Assembly (NCBI GenBank): GCA_964293155.1
Contig: CAXYYA010000017.1
Span: forward strand, 1-64,000
DNA: 64,000 nt
Source: JAQVEB01 sp028698105
GTDB taxonomy: Bacteria; Bacteroidota; Bacteroidia; Bacteroidales; Dysgonomonadaceae
Direction of reading: 5' to 3'
The notes under the pieces were generated by a model. That model had not been told where the DNA came from, searched no databases, and was given only the letters and a program-made list of their open reading frames with translations. A program made the translations under genes and the position numbers. Positions 34,037 through 42,189 of this stretch are shown here, piece after piece. Within the stretch, counting starts at the first letter, position 1. Every line of letters starts with the position of its first letter.

Positions 34037-37000
34037 ATGGTGAAGAAAATGAGATTTTTGGTAGCAACATTGATTCTTATGGTTGCTACTGTTATGCAAG
34101 CGCAGGTAACTACCTCCAGCATGAGCGGACGGGTTACTGACAACGAAGGGCCGGTAATTGGAGCGACGGTGATTGCTACGCACGTACCTTCGGGAACAAC
34201 TTACGGTACCGTGACGAATATGGACGGACGCTACAACCTGAATGGTATGCGCGTGGGTGGACCGTACACGGTAGAAGTTTCATATATTGGGTACGGAAAG
34301 AATATTGCAAGCAACATTACATTGAGCTTAGGAGAAAATTACGCTCATAATGTGGTTTTAACAGAAGAATCTACTACATTGGATGAAGTTGTTGTGTCAG
34401 CCACAAGATCTAAATTTTCTTCTGAAAAAACTGGTGCGGTAACAAATATTACAAATACTCAAATTGCTAATTTACCAACAGTAAGTCGCAGTATTACGGA
34501 TATTACCCGCCTTTCTCCTTATGGAGGCAACGGAATGAGTTTTGCCGGTACAGACGGTCGTACTGCTAATTTTACTGTCGATGGTGCAAACTTCAATAAC
34601 AATTTCGGTCTAAGTGATAGACTTCCCGGGGGAGGTAATCCAATTTCAATTGATGCTATCGAAGAGCTTCAAGTTGTAATTGCACCTTACGATGTGCGTC
34701 AAACGAATTTTATTGGTGGTGGTGTTAATGCTATCACTAAATCGGGAACCAATACTTTCAAAGGAAGCGCATACGTATATCACAGAAATGAAAATATGCG
34801 TGGAGACATGGCTGCAGGCAACCCAATTGCAGGTGCACGAGCACAAGATCGCAATACGCTTTATGGAGCAACTTTAAGTGGTCCGATCATCAAAAACAAA
34901 TTATTCTTCTTTGTTAATGGTGAGATGGCTAAAATTCCTACCGTTGCAAACACCTGGAGAGCTTCAACAAATGGTGTAGCAGATCCCAATAATTATATTT
35001 CAAGAACAACAGAAAAAGATTTGCAAACAGTTTCAGATTTCGTTAAATCAAAATATGGATATGAAACAGGGTCTTATACAAGTTTCCCCGCTGATGAAAG
35101 TAACTATAAATTCTTAGCACGTTTGGACTGGAACATAAACGATCAACATCGTTTGGCATTACGTTATAACTATACAAAAAATACTTCTTGGTTTTCTCCT
35201 AATGCAAGGTCTATGGATGGTGGAACACGTATGTCAGAAGCGCGTATGTCTCAAGCATCAATGTCATATGCAAATTCGATGTATTCTATGAATAACCTTG
35301 TTAATTCGTATTCATTGGATTTGAATAGCCGCTTTTCAAACAATTTATCAAACCAATTTTTAGCAACATTCTCAAAATTAGATGATTTACGTGGTTCAAA
35401 TTCAACCCCATTCCCTTTCATTGATATTTTGAAAGATGGACAAGCTTATTTGTCTTTAGGATATGAACTTTTCACGTGGAATAATGCTGTTCATAATAAT
35501 GTATGGAATGTGAAAGATGAGTTGATATGGTATGCAGGCAATCATAAAGTTGTAGGCGGTATCGCTTATGAATATAAAATGGCTGATAACGCTTACATGC
35601 GTAATGGTACAGGCTACTACAGATATACAAGCCTTGATGATTTCTTGAACGGTGCAACTCCTGAAATTGTAAACTTGACTTATGGTTATGATGGAGAATT
35701 GAATCCGGCAGCACGTGTAAGAACGAATACTATAGGTGTTTATGGACAGGATGATTGGAATGTCAACGACAAATTAAAACTTTCATACGGTTTACGTATC
35801 GATGGACTTTTCTTTAATAACAGCGACTTAATTACTAATAAAGCAATCTACGACCTTGATTATAATGGGCGTCATATTGATACAGGAAAATGGCCTAACA
35901 CGAACGTAATCATATCTCCTCGTTTAGGATTCGTTTACGATGCATTTGGGGACAGAAGCTTGAAATTCCGTGGCGGTACAGGTTTGTTCTCTGGTAACTT
36001 ACCACTTGTATTCTTCACTAACATGCCAACAAATGGAGGTATGGTTCAATATCAAGCACAGATTAATGCTGCAAATGCTGCTAAAAAAGGTTTTACTATG
36101 GACACCTTTGCCGGAGGTTTAGTGACAGATGGTAATGGTCAAGCAACAACACAAGCTTTATTGGATAAATTAGCTTCATTGGGATATCCCACTACAATTT
36201 CTCCTGAAGATGGGACAGTGCCTTCGGCAATTGCAGGTGTAAATCCCAACTTCAAGATGCCACAAGTTTGGAAATCCTCTCTTGCGGTTGACTATGCATT
36301 TCCAACTTCTTTCCCGTTTTCAGTAACCGTTGAAGGAATCTTCAATAAGACTATCAATGGTGTTTCTATGACAGATTGGAGTATTCCTAATGTAGGAGGT
36401 TTTGCTCGTTTCAATGGAGCGGACAATCGTCCGGTTTATCCTGCAGGATATCGTACCAACACTAAAGCTTTTATGCTTGAAAATACAAGTCGTGGTTATG
36501 GCTGGTCGGGAAACATAATTTTAAATGCCAAACCAGCAAGTTGGATTGATATGATGGCATCATATACGCACACTGTTGCTAAAGATGTTACTGGTATGCC
36601 TGGTTCAAATGCAGAATCTGCATTTACCTACGTTCCTACAGTAGAAGGTCCTAATTTCATCAAACTACACAACTCTCAGTACGTTACTCCTGATCGTTTG
36701 GTAGCATCTATGAATATTCATGATAAAAGCGGTAGTCACTACAGTTTCATTTATGAAGGATGGCGCGGTGGTGCAAATTATTCATTCATGACTGTTAATG
36801 ATATGAATTCTGACGGTTACAACTACGATGCTATCTATGTTCCAACAGATGAACAAGTTGCTAACGGATCATTCCGTTTTAAAACAGAAGATGACAAAAC
36901 CCGTTTTATGGACTATGTGCACAATAACAGCTACTTGAATAAACAACAAGGAAAATATGCAGAAGCATATAGTGTTTACTCGCCTTGGGTACACCGTATA

Positions 37001-37303
37001 GACTTCAGCTACAAACACGATTTTGTATTCAATGCAGCTAATTCTAAACACACATTACAATTTGGTTTCGATGTCAAGAATTTGATGAACTTATTCAATT
37101 CAAACTGGGGAGTAGCTAAATATTTAAATACTGCAATTGGTTCAGATGCACGTGTGCTTAAATATGAAGGTGTGGATGCTGACGGAGTTGCAACATTCTC
37201 TACTCCAAAAGTAATCAATGGTGATACCAAAACATTCACTCATGCGATTTCGATTGGTCAAGCATGGTATATGTCTGTAGGTTTAAAATATTTCTTCAAT
37301 TAA
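34037..37303 (+). CDS. Oar-like TonB-dependent outer-membrane receptor
   Basis: A 1,088-residue receptor with a signal peptide (cleavage near MQAQ, residue 23), an N-terminal carboxypeptidase-regulatory-like domain (about 28-115), a TonB-box-like TLDEVVVSA (about 114-122), a plug (about 125-235 with SRSITDITRLSPYGGNGMSFAGTDGR and FTVDGANFNNNFG) and a barrel ending in SVGLKYFFN. It resembles the Oar group, not SusC: there is no SusD partner and the plug motif differs. The base composition is lower in GC than groEL next door. It is followed after 17 bp by a lipoprotein with OB-fold-like repeats, suggesting joint function. Confidence 0.92.
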   Translation: MVKKMRFLVATLILMVATVMQAQVTTSSMSGRVTDNEGPVIGATVIATHVPSGTTYGTVTNMDGRYNLNGMRVGGPYTVEVSYIGYGKNIASNITLSLGENYAHNVVLTEESTTLDEVVVSATRSKFSSEKTGAVTNITNTQIANLPTVSRSITDITRLSPYGGNGMSFAGTDGRTANFTVDGANFNNNFGLSDRLPGGGNPISIDAIEELQVVIAPYDVRQTNFIGGGVNAITKSGTNTFKGSAYVYHRNENMRGDMAAGNPIAGARAQDRNTLYGATLSGPIIKNKLFFFVNGEMAKIPTVANTWRASTNGVADPNNYISRTTEKDLQTVSDFVKSKYGYETGSYTSFPADESNYKFLARLDWNINDQHRLALRYNYTKNTSWFSPNARSMDGGTRMSEARMSQASMSYANSMYSMNNLVNSYSLDLNSRFSNNLSNQFLATFSKLDDLRGSNSTPFPFIDILKDGQAYLSLGYELFTWNNAVHNNVWNVKDELIWYAGNHKVVGGIAYEYKMADNAYMRNGTGYYRYTSLDDFLNGATPEIVNLTYGYDGELNPAARVRTNTIGVYGQDDWNVNDKLKLSYGLRIDGLFFNNSDLITNKAIYDLDYNGRHIDTGKWPNTNVIISPRLGFVYDAFGDRSLKFRGGTGLFSGNLPLVFFTNMPTNGGMVQYQAQINAANAAKKGFTMDTFAGGLVTDGNGQATTQALLDKLASLGYPTTISPEDGTVPSAIAGVNPNFKMPQVWKSSLAVDYAFPTSFPFSVTVEGIFNKTINGVSMTDWSIPNVGGFARFNGADNRPVYPAGYRTNTKAFMLENTSRGYGWSGNIILNAKPASWIDMMASYTHTVAKDVTGMPGSNAESAFTYVPTVEGPNFIKLHNSQYVTPDRLVASMNIHDKSGSHYSFIYEGWRGGANYSFMTVNDMNSDGYNYDAIYVPTDEQVANGSFRFKTEDDKTRFMDYVHNNSYLNKQQGKYAEAYSVYSPWVHRIDFSYKHDFVFNAANSKHTLQFGFDVKNLMNLFNSNWGVAKYLNTAIGSDARVLKYEGVDADGVATFSTPKVINGDTKTFTHAISIGQAWYMSVGLKYFFN

Positions 37304-37320
37304 TATAAAAACAATAGAAT

Positions 37321-38853
37321 ATGAAAAAAATAAAATATTTATTATTTGCACTCGCGGCAATGCTTGTTTCATTGACAAGTTGTACTGATGAAACAGGTGT
37401 GACCTTGCTTGAAGATATTCAAGTATCGTCTTCATATGTTGCTTTGCCAATGGACGGTGGTTCATCCACTATTACGGTAACAGCTAAAGATAGCTGGACG
37501 GTTGAAAAAGTTACAACCGACAAAAATAAAGTTGAATGGCTAACAATTTCCACGACAACCGGTAGTGCAGGAGAATCTCAACTTACTTTCAGTACTCCCT
37601 CAACATTGGATGGCCGCACAGCTGAAGTTTTAATAAAAAGTGGAGGTCAAACACAGAGAATCAATATTATTCAAGGTTTAGCTGTTGTATCTCCTGCAAC
37701 TGTGGCTGAAGTTAATGCAGGGCCTGACAGTAAAACGTATCTTGTAACCGGTACTATCACTAAAATTACGAATACACAGTATGGTAACTGGTATTTGAAA
37801 GATAAAACGGGTGAACTCTATATCTATGGTACTTTAGACGCAAAAGACGCTACCAAGAATTTCTTAAGCCTGGGTTTAGAAGTTGGAGATGAAGTAACAG
37901 TACAAGGACCGAAAACTACGTATAACGGAACTGTAGAATTGGTTGATGTAACAGTGGTTAAGATTAACAAATCTTTGATTAAAGTAGACTCAGTAATGGT
38001 TGATGGAGTTAAGAATTCAACTCTACCATCTGATGGAGGTGAATTAACTGCTTTCTTAACTAATAAAGGTCAAGGTCTTACATTTGAAATTCCTGCAGAT
38101 GCTCAATCCTGGTTATCTCTTTCATCCATGCAGACCACTGGTACAAATGTTGTTATGATGTTTAGAGCTGCACAAAATAAAGGAGGACAACGTTCAACTA
38201 CTATTACTTTTAAAACTACAGACGGAAGTAAAGAGTATAGCACAACCGCAACTGTAACACAAAGCGGAGCTATTGTAACATCTTCTATTGCTGACTTCCT
38301 TGCAGCTCCGGTTAGTACTATTCCATATCGTTTGACTGGTATAATTACTAAGATTGATGATGCTACTTCCGGAAAATTGTATATAAAAGATTATTCTGGA
38401 AAAGAAGTATATGTTTACAAAATCTCAGGTTATGACCAAAACTTGAAAGTTGATGATGTCATTACAATTATAGGTAACCGTGCTGTATATAATGGAACTC
38501 CCCAGGTTAGCAACTCAACATTGGAAAAGGCTTATCCTGTTGCAAAAGCTACAATTGCAGAGGTTCTTGCAAAACCGGACGATACTAATAAATACTTTAT
38601 GGTAACGGGTACAATTACATCAATAGCTAACGACCTTTATGGCAATCTTTATCTGAAAGATGCTACCGGTGAAATTTATGTTTACGGAGTTTATCCTGGA
38701 GCTGGAGCTACAGGAGATGCCAGACAAGGTTTGATAGCTGCAAAAGGCCTTAAAGTTGGAGATACACTGACCGTTATAGGGCCTAAAACAAGTTATAAAA
38801 ATGTTCCACAACTTTCTAATACTTTTTATTATAGCCACATAAGTGCACAATAA
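37321..38853 (+). CDS. BACON and OB-fold-like repeat lipoprotein
   Basis: A 510-residue lipoprotein (LVSLTSC lipobox, Cys21). First a BACON domain (about 33-118; SSYVALPMDGGSSTITVTAKDSW), then an OB-fold-like unit (about 125-220; VAEVNAGPDSKTYLVTGTIT, YGNWYLKDKTGELYIYG), a second BACON-type domain (about 225-318), and two more OB-like units (about 322-405 and 408-508; GNLYLKDATGEIYVYG). The OB-like repeats have the pattern of DUF5689/DUF6359-type nucleic acid-binding modules seen near secreted nucleases in Bacteroidetes. It probably sits on the cell surface with the receptor upstream. Binding of DNA or RNA is an inference. Confidence 0.85.
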   Translation: MKKIKYLLFALAAMLVSLTSCTDETGVTLLEDIQVSSSYVALPMDGGSSTITVTAKDSWTVEKVTTDKNKVEWLTISTTTGSAGESQLTFSTPSTLDGRTAEVLIKSGGQTQRINIIQGLAVVSPATVAEVNAGPDSKTYLVTGTITKITNTQYGNWYLKDKTGELYIYGTLDAKDATKNFLSLGLEVGDEVTVQGPKTTYNGTVELVDVTVVKINKSLIKVDSVMVDGVKNSTLPSDGGELTAFLTNKGQGLTFEIPADAQSWLSLSSMQTTGTNVVMMFRAAQNKGGQRSTTITFKTTDGSKEYSTTATVTQSGAIVTSSIADFLAAPVSTIPYRLTGIITKIDDATSGKLYIKDYSGKEVYVYKISGYDQNLKVDDVITIIGNRAVYNGTPQVSNSTLEKAYPVAKATIAEVLAKPDDTNKYFMVTGTITSIANDLYGNLYLKDATGEIYVYGVYPGAGATGDARQGLIAAKGLKVGDTLTVIGPKTSYKNVPQLSNTFYYSHISAQ

Positions 38854-38876
38854 AAATGTATGTTAAATTATTCTAT

Positions 38877-38910
38877 AAACCCTCGCCTCTTCGTGCGAGG
38901 GTTTATTTTT
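38877..38910 (+). terminator. Terminator after the BACON/OB lipoprotein gene
   Basis: Perfect 10-bp stem AAACCCTCGC / GCGAGGGTTT with an 8-base loop and a following ATTTTT. Transcription of the receptor pair probably ends here. Confidence 0.88.
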
Positions 38911-38976
38911 GATAGAAACGAACACAATACAATACGTGCTGATTGTTAAAGTGTTGGTTATTTTGCATAAAAAATC

Positions 38977-38984
38977 TACCTTTG
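38977..38984 (+). promoter_or_regulatory. -7 promoter box for the nuclease lipoprotein gene
   Basis: TACCTTTG matches TAnnTTTG, 52 bases upstream of the ATG at 39037. The nuclease gene thus seems to have its own promoter. Confidence 0.5.
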
Positions 38985-39036
38985 TATAAATATCAAAATC
39001 TATAACTATTATTTTTTAGTTAAACTTTATGAGTAA

Positions 39037-40638
39037 ATGAATACAAAAACTTACACCACATTTTTAAGAAATAGTATCTTATCCCTTACTATTCTTATTG
39101 GATTATACGGTTGTTCCAAGGACGAGCCCGCTATCACCACACCTAAACAGCCATTGACGTTTACCGGAGCTTTGGAGAATGAAGTGCCGCCTGCTTCAGG
39201 ATTCAGTGCAGCCTGGAAATCAGGCGACCAAATCGGTGTTTATGCAGTTAAGAGCGGTCAACAATTAAATGCGTCGTCCATTTCTGATGGAGCGGACAAC
39301 GTTCCTTACGTCACTGAAAGCGGAAACGGGTATTTTACTGCCAACGGCAAACAGGTAACATATCCTGATAATAACGCGTCAATAGATATTATAGCTTATT
39401 ATCCCTATAGTGCAAATGTTACCAACTTCAACTATACGATAAATATTGCAGAGCAAAAAGATTTCTTCTATAGCAACAACATTAAAGGAGCTAATCAACT
39501 GCATCAATTGCAGAACCTCACTTTCAGAAGGCCGGCTCTTGCCGATGTAAAAATTATTATCAGCACGGCAGCTGCAAATTCTTCGTTGAAAGGAATGCAA
39601 ACAGCTGTGAATACTAAAACGAAAGCTACTTTTTCTTTGGTTACAGAACAATTGACTGTTGACCAGAATTCCACCGGAACTTTCCAGCCTGCTACACCCG
39701 GAAGTGATTATGAGAAACAAGTCACGCTGCTTTTGCTTCCCACTCAAAAAGAAAATGAAGTGAGTGTTGTATTCTCTTTAGATTCAAAAAAATATACGTT
39801 TAATATTCCTAACATTTTACAATCAGGCAACAAATATAACTACAGCGTACAAATAAACCCTGCAACATCACAAATCAAATTGGTTGGATATGTGGAATTA
39901 CCTGAGTACACTACCGAAGTCGCTCCAAACGCTATACGCGCAACACATTTGGTTGATGAAACTCTTCCGGGACTTCAACCAAACTCGCGTAATTACACCA
40001 TACTTTATGATACGCAAAACAGACTGCCTTATTGGGTGGCATATCCTATGACCGCAGACTATTTGGGAAATACATCAAGAACAGATTTGTGGGAATATGA
40101 TCCGATTATTCCACAATCTGTTCAGCCGATTCTGTTTAGTAGTTGGGGTAGTCCAAGCGGTTACCAAAGAGGGCATATCATACCGAGTGGCGATAGAACT
40201 GCATCTGTCAATTTAAACAAAAAAACATTCTACTTCACCAACATGGCAGCTCAAAATGGTGATATGAACGGTGGTGTATGGGCAGATTTGGAGAACAGAT
40301 TACGTTATTGGACTACAAAATATGATACGGTGTATGTCGTCACAGGAACCATTCTGCCAAAATCTCCCGAACCGATCACCTATGCAAAGGATAAACAAGG
40401 TAATTCTTCTGCAATTCCCAAATTTTTTTATAAGATATTGCTCGGTAAGAAAGATATCACTTACAAATCCATCGCATTCAAAATGGAGAATGTTTCTACG
40501 GAAACTTCATACAAAAATAACATCGTTTCGGTAGCTGATATTGAAAAAGAAACCGGCTTCAAATTTTTCCCAACGCTTTCTCCCGATATGGCTAATCAAG
40601 TCAAACAAAATACAACTTTGGTAGGAGACTGGGATTAA
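39037..40638 (+). CDS. Fimbrillin-like N-terminus fused to DNA/RNA non-specific endonuclease, lipoprotein
   Basis: A 533-residue lipoprotein (LIGLYGC, Cys26). Residues 35-285 look like a fimbrillin/Mfa-type beta domain (LTFTGALENE, SAAWKSGDQIGVYA, IIAYYPYSANV). Residues 305-533 are a DNA/RNA non-specific endonuclease of the NUC1/Serratia type: His380 in Gln-Arg-Gly-His (the general base; most members have Asp-Arg-Gly-His), Asn411 as the metal ligand before GGVW, and Glu419. The remaining core (TFYFTNMAAQ, VYVVTGTILP) is intact, so activity is likely. It should cut extracellular nucleic acid at the cell surface. It follows the receptor and OB-repeat genes on the same strand. Confidence 0.9.
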   Translation: MNTKTYTTFLRNSILSLTILIGLYGCSKDEPAITTPKQPLTFTGALENEVPPASGFSAAWKSGDQIGVYAVKSGQQLNASSISDGADNVPYVTESGNGYFTANGKQVTYPDNNASIDIIAYYPYSANVTNFNYTINIAEQKDFFYSNNIKGANQLHQLQNLTFRRPALADVKIIISTAAANSSLKGMQTAVNTKTKATFSLVTEQLTVDQNSTGTFQPATPGSDYEKQVTLLLLPTQKENEVSVVFSLDSKKYTFNIPNILQSGNKYNYSVQINPATSQIKLVGYVELPEYTTEVAPNAIRATHLVDETLPGLQPNSRNYTILYDTQNRLPYWVAYPMTADYLGNTSRTDLWEYDPIIPQSVQPILFSSWGSPSGYQRGHIIPSGDRTASVNLNKKTFYFTNMAAQNGDMNGGVWADLENRLRYWTTKYDTVYVVTGTILPKSPEPITYAKDKQGNSSAIPKFFYKILLGKKDITYKSIAFKMENVSTETSYKNNIVSVADIEKETGFKFFPTLSPDMANQVKQNTTLVGDWD

Positions 40639-40671
40639 AAAATATCGTTTTTTTTCGTAGTATCAACAAGA

Positions 40672-40704
40672 GGCTGTCTAACAAGTTTTAGGCAGTCTTT
40701 TTTT
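40672..40704 (+). terminator. Terminator after the nuclease gene
   Basis: GGCTGTCTAA (40672-40681) pairs with TTAGGCAGTC (40688-40697), with two G-T pairs, followed by a run of seven T. The sequence also resembles ends of insertion sequences, so it may double as part of the nearby transposase relic. Confidence 0.6.
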
Positions 40705-40822
40705 GATTTTGACAGACTAAAAAATAAGGTTTTTCCGTTGAAAATCAGCGAAAAGCCTTTGTCGTGTAAGATTTTTTAGTATATTTTATTTGCAGATTAA
40801 ACAACTAAAATTAAAACACAGC

Positions 40823-40911
40823 ATGGCAAAATTGGCAATCGAACACGACAACAAAATCTACTTCTTCCTTTATCTTTGGACGAATTAATTCCTCAAAATC
40901 ATCTAACTAAA
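40823..40911 (+). pseudogene. Relic of an IS1182-like transposase N-terminus
   Basis: In one frame positions 40858-40911 read LLLPLSLDELIPQNHLTK, the characteristic N-terminal motif of IS1182-type transposases. The upstream start-like segment (ATG at 40823, MAKLAIEHDNKI) is in another frame, and nothing of the catalytic part follows. This is a short decayed fragment within the 40639-41083 gap, which otherwise holds only terminators. Confidence 0.6.
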
Positions 40912-40940
40912 TCTTTTTTACCTTAGCGGTCATATTGTAG

Positions 40941-40975
40941 AAAAATGCCCCAAAATTTGGTTTTGGGGCATTTTT
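40941..40975 (+). terminator. Strong symmetrical terminator hairpin
   Basis: Perfect 15-bp stem AAAAATGCCCCAAAA / TTTTGGGGCATTTTT with a 5-base loop. It would terminate on either strand. Confidence 0.8.
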
Positions 40976-41083
40976 AGTTTATTCATTTTCATAATCTTTC
41001 GTAAATTTATTCCTGAAATTGTATAAAATGAACATTTCGGCAACAGGATTGTTTTATTTGTTGCATAACACAAAACTAAAATT

Positions 41084-41320
41084 ATGGATCAATCCCATTA
41101 CAGCGTTGGTGAAACGTATCAGTTGATGATGCCGGGCCGACAGATCGTATCCGCGAAAATTTACAAAATAGCGGAAATTAAGGATGTAAGGTATGTGTAT
41201 GTACGCTATTATTTATTAGACGTGTTTGCATTTCTGCAAGTAGAAAGGATACCCGAAGATAAATTTGACGGTTACGTGCATGACTTCCTGATGAGTAACG
41301 AAAATCTGGCGATTGTTTAA
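41084..41320 (+). CDS. Small uncharacterised protein
   Basis: A 78-residue acidic/hydrophobic protein with no signal peptide: SVGETYQLMMPGRQIVSAKIYKIAEI, then VRYVYVRYYLLDVFAFLQVERIPEDKF. No family recognised. It is flanked by a terminator hairpin on each side, so it appears to be a single-gene transcript. The compact strand-rich pattern and own terminator make it a likely real gene. Confidence 0.65.
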   Translation: MDQSHYSVGETYQLMMPGRQIVSAKIYKIAEIKDVRYVYVRYYLLDVFAFLQVERIPEDKFDGYVHDFLMSNENLAIV

Positions 41321-41331
41321 TCAAAATAAAG

Positions 41332-41354
41332 AGCGGAGCGTATCCGCTTTTTTA
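41332..41354 (+). terminator. Terminator after the 78-residue protein gene
   Basis: AGCGGA / TCCGCT stem with loop GCGTA and a T run, 11 bp after the stop codon. Confidence 0.8.
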
Positions 41355-41484
41355 ATGCAATGACCCGTTATTGCAGCGGTCAATTGCTGTTTCTCCATTA
41401 GGGTACTACTTTGGGTGAACAAAATTAATATACAGTTGTTAAAACATCAAAATTCATTTATTGTCTAACTTAAAACAAATCAGG

Positions 41485-41823
41485 ATGGGAAAATTTGTAA
41501 TCACAACCAGAACAAACGGAGAATTTCAATTCAATCTTAAAGCCGGCAACGGACAGGTAATTCTTACCAGCCAGGGATATGCCAGCAAACCGAACTGCAT
41601 GAACGGCGTTGAATCCGTAAGGAAAAACTCGCAAGACGATGCCCGTTTCGACCGGAAAGTTTCTTCAAACGGCAAACCGTATTTCAACCTCACCGCTACA
41701 AACGGCCAAATAATCGGGAACAGCGAAATGTACGAAAGCGAAGCCGCACGTGAAAACGGAATAAAATCCGTTAAAACCAATGCCCCGGACGCAACGATTG
41801 ACGATCAAACCGCCGCCAAATAA
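41485..41823 (+). CDS. YegP-family (DUF1508) protein
   Basis: A 112-residue protein made of two DUF1508 repeats: first KFVITTRTNGEFQFNLKAGNGQVILTSQGY (about 3-32) and second FDRKVSSNGKPYFNLTATNGQIIGNSEMY (about 53-81), each followed by a GI/GV-x-SV-K-N helix. YegP-type proteins are small, cytoplasmic and of uncertain function. I use the ATG at 41485, preceded by CAGG; the frame extends to a TTG at 41461. The Pro/Asp-rich tail is probably flexible. Confidence 0.9.
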   Translation: MGKFVITTRTNGEFQFNLKAGNGQVILTSQGYASKPNCMNGVESVRKNSQDDARFDRKVSSNGKPYFNLTATNGQIIGNSEMYESEAARENGIKSVKTNAPDATIDDQTAAK

Positions 41824-41839
41824 ATTCGGATTGTTATTG

Positions 41840-42032
41840 AGAAACTGTTTTGAATTTTACGAATCTTGTTTTTTAACTATTTTTCTGATTCTTTCAGACT
41901 GTTTTTTGCCCTTTTTTGCGTCTTTGAATTTTCCTTTCTTGCCAATAGCCCGCTATTTGATTCGTAACGAAAATCCAAATCCATCAAAAAATGAATAAAA
42001 AACATCGTCAGAAAAAATTCAAAACAGTTTCT
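41840..42032. repeat. 19-bp perfect inverted repeats around a 155-bp non-coding core
   Basis: AGAAACTGTTTTGAATTTT (41840-41858) and its exact complement (42014-42032) flank 155 bases of T-rich sequence without a plausible gene. This could be a small non-autonomous mobile element or a structured RNA. It fills most of the 41824-42189 gap. Confidence 0.7.
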
Positions 42033-42042
42033 GAAAATAAAG

Positions 42043-42083
42043 TCCTCTATTCCGTAAAAAAATCGGGTTAGAGGATTTTTTTT
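42043..42083 (+). terminator. Possible terminator
   Basis: TCCTCTA (42043-42049) and TAGAGGA (42069-42075), a 19-base loop, then eight T. It could end transcription from the DUF1508 gene or from the inverted-repeat element. Confidence 0.6.
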
Positions 42084-42094
42084 GTTTAATACCG

Positions 42095-42125
42095 ATTGTT
42101 TTTACACATAACATCGCTATATTTG
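42095..42125 (+). promoter_or_regulatory. Promoter of the SMP-30 gene
   Basis: A TTTG-like -33 element (ATTG, 42095-42098), a 19-base spacer and TATATTTG (42118-42125) give the best full Bacteroidetes-type promoter in the window. The ATG is at 42190. Confidence 0.65.
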
Positions 42126-42189
42126 CACTAACCGGGAAGCATTTAATCGCAGAACATCATACGCATTCCAATCAGAAAACATAACACCA

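Noticed and set aside
41780..41998. 72-codon plus-strand frame after the DUF1508 gene
   Set aside because: It overlaps the end of that gene in another frame and runs into the inverted-repeat element; composition is not protein-like.
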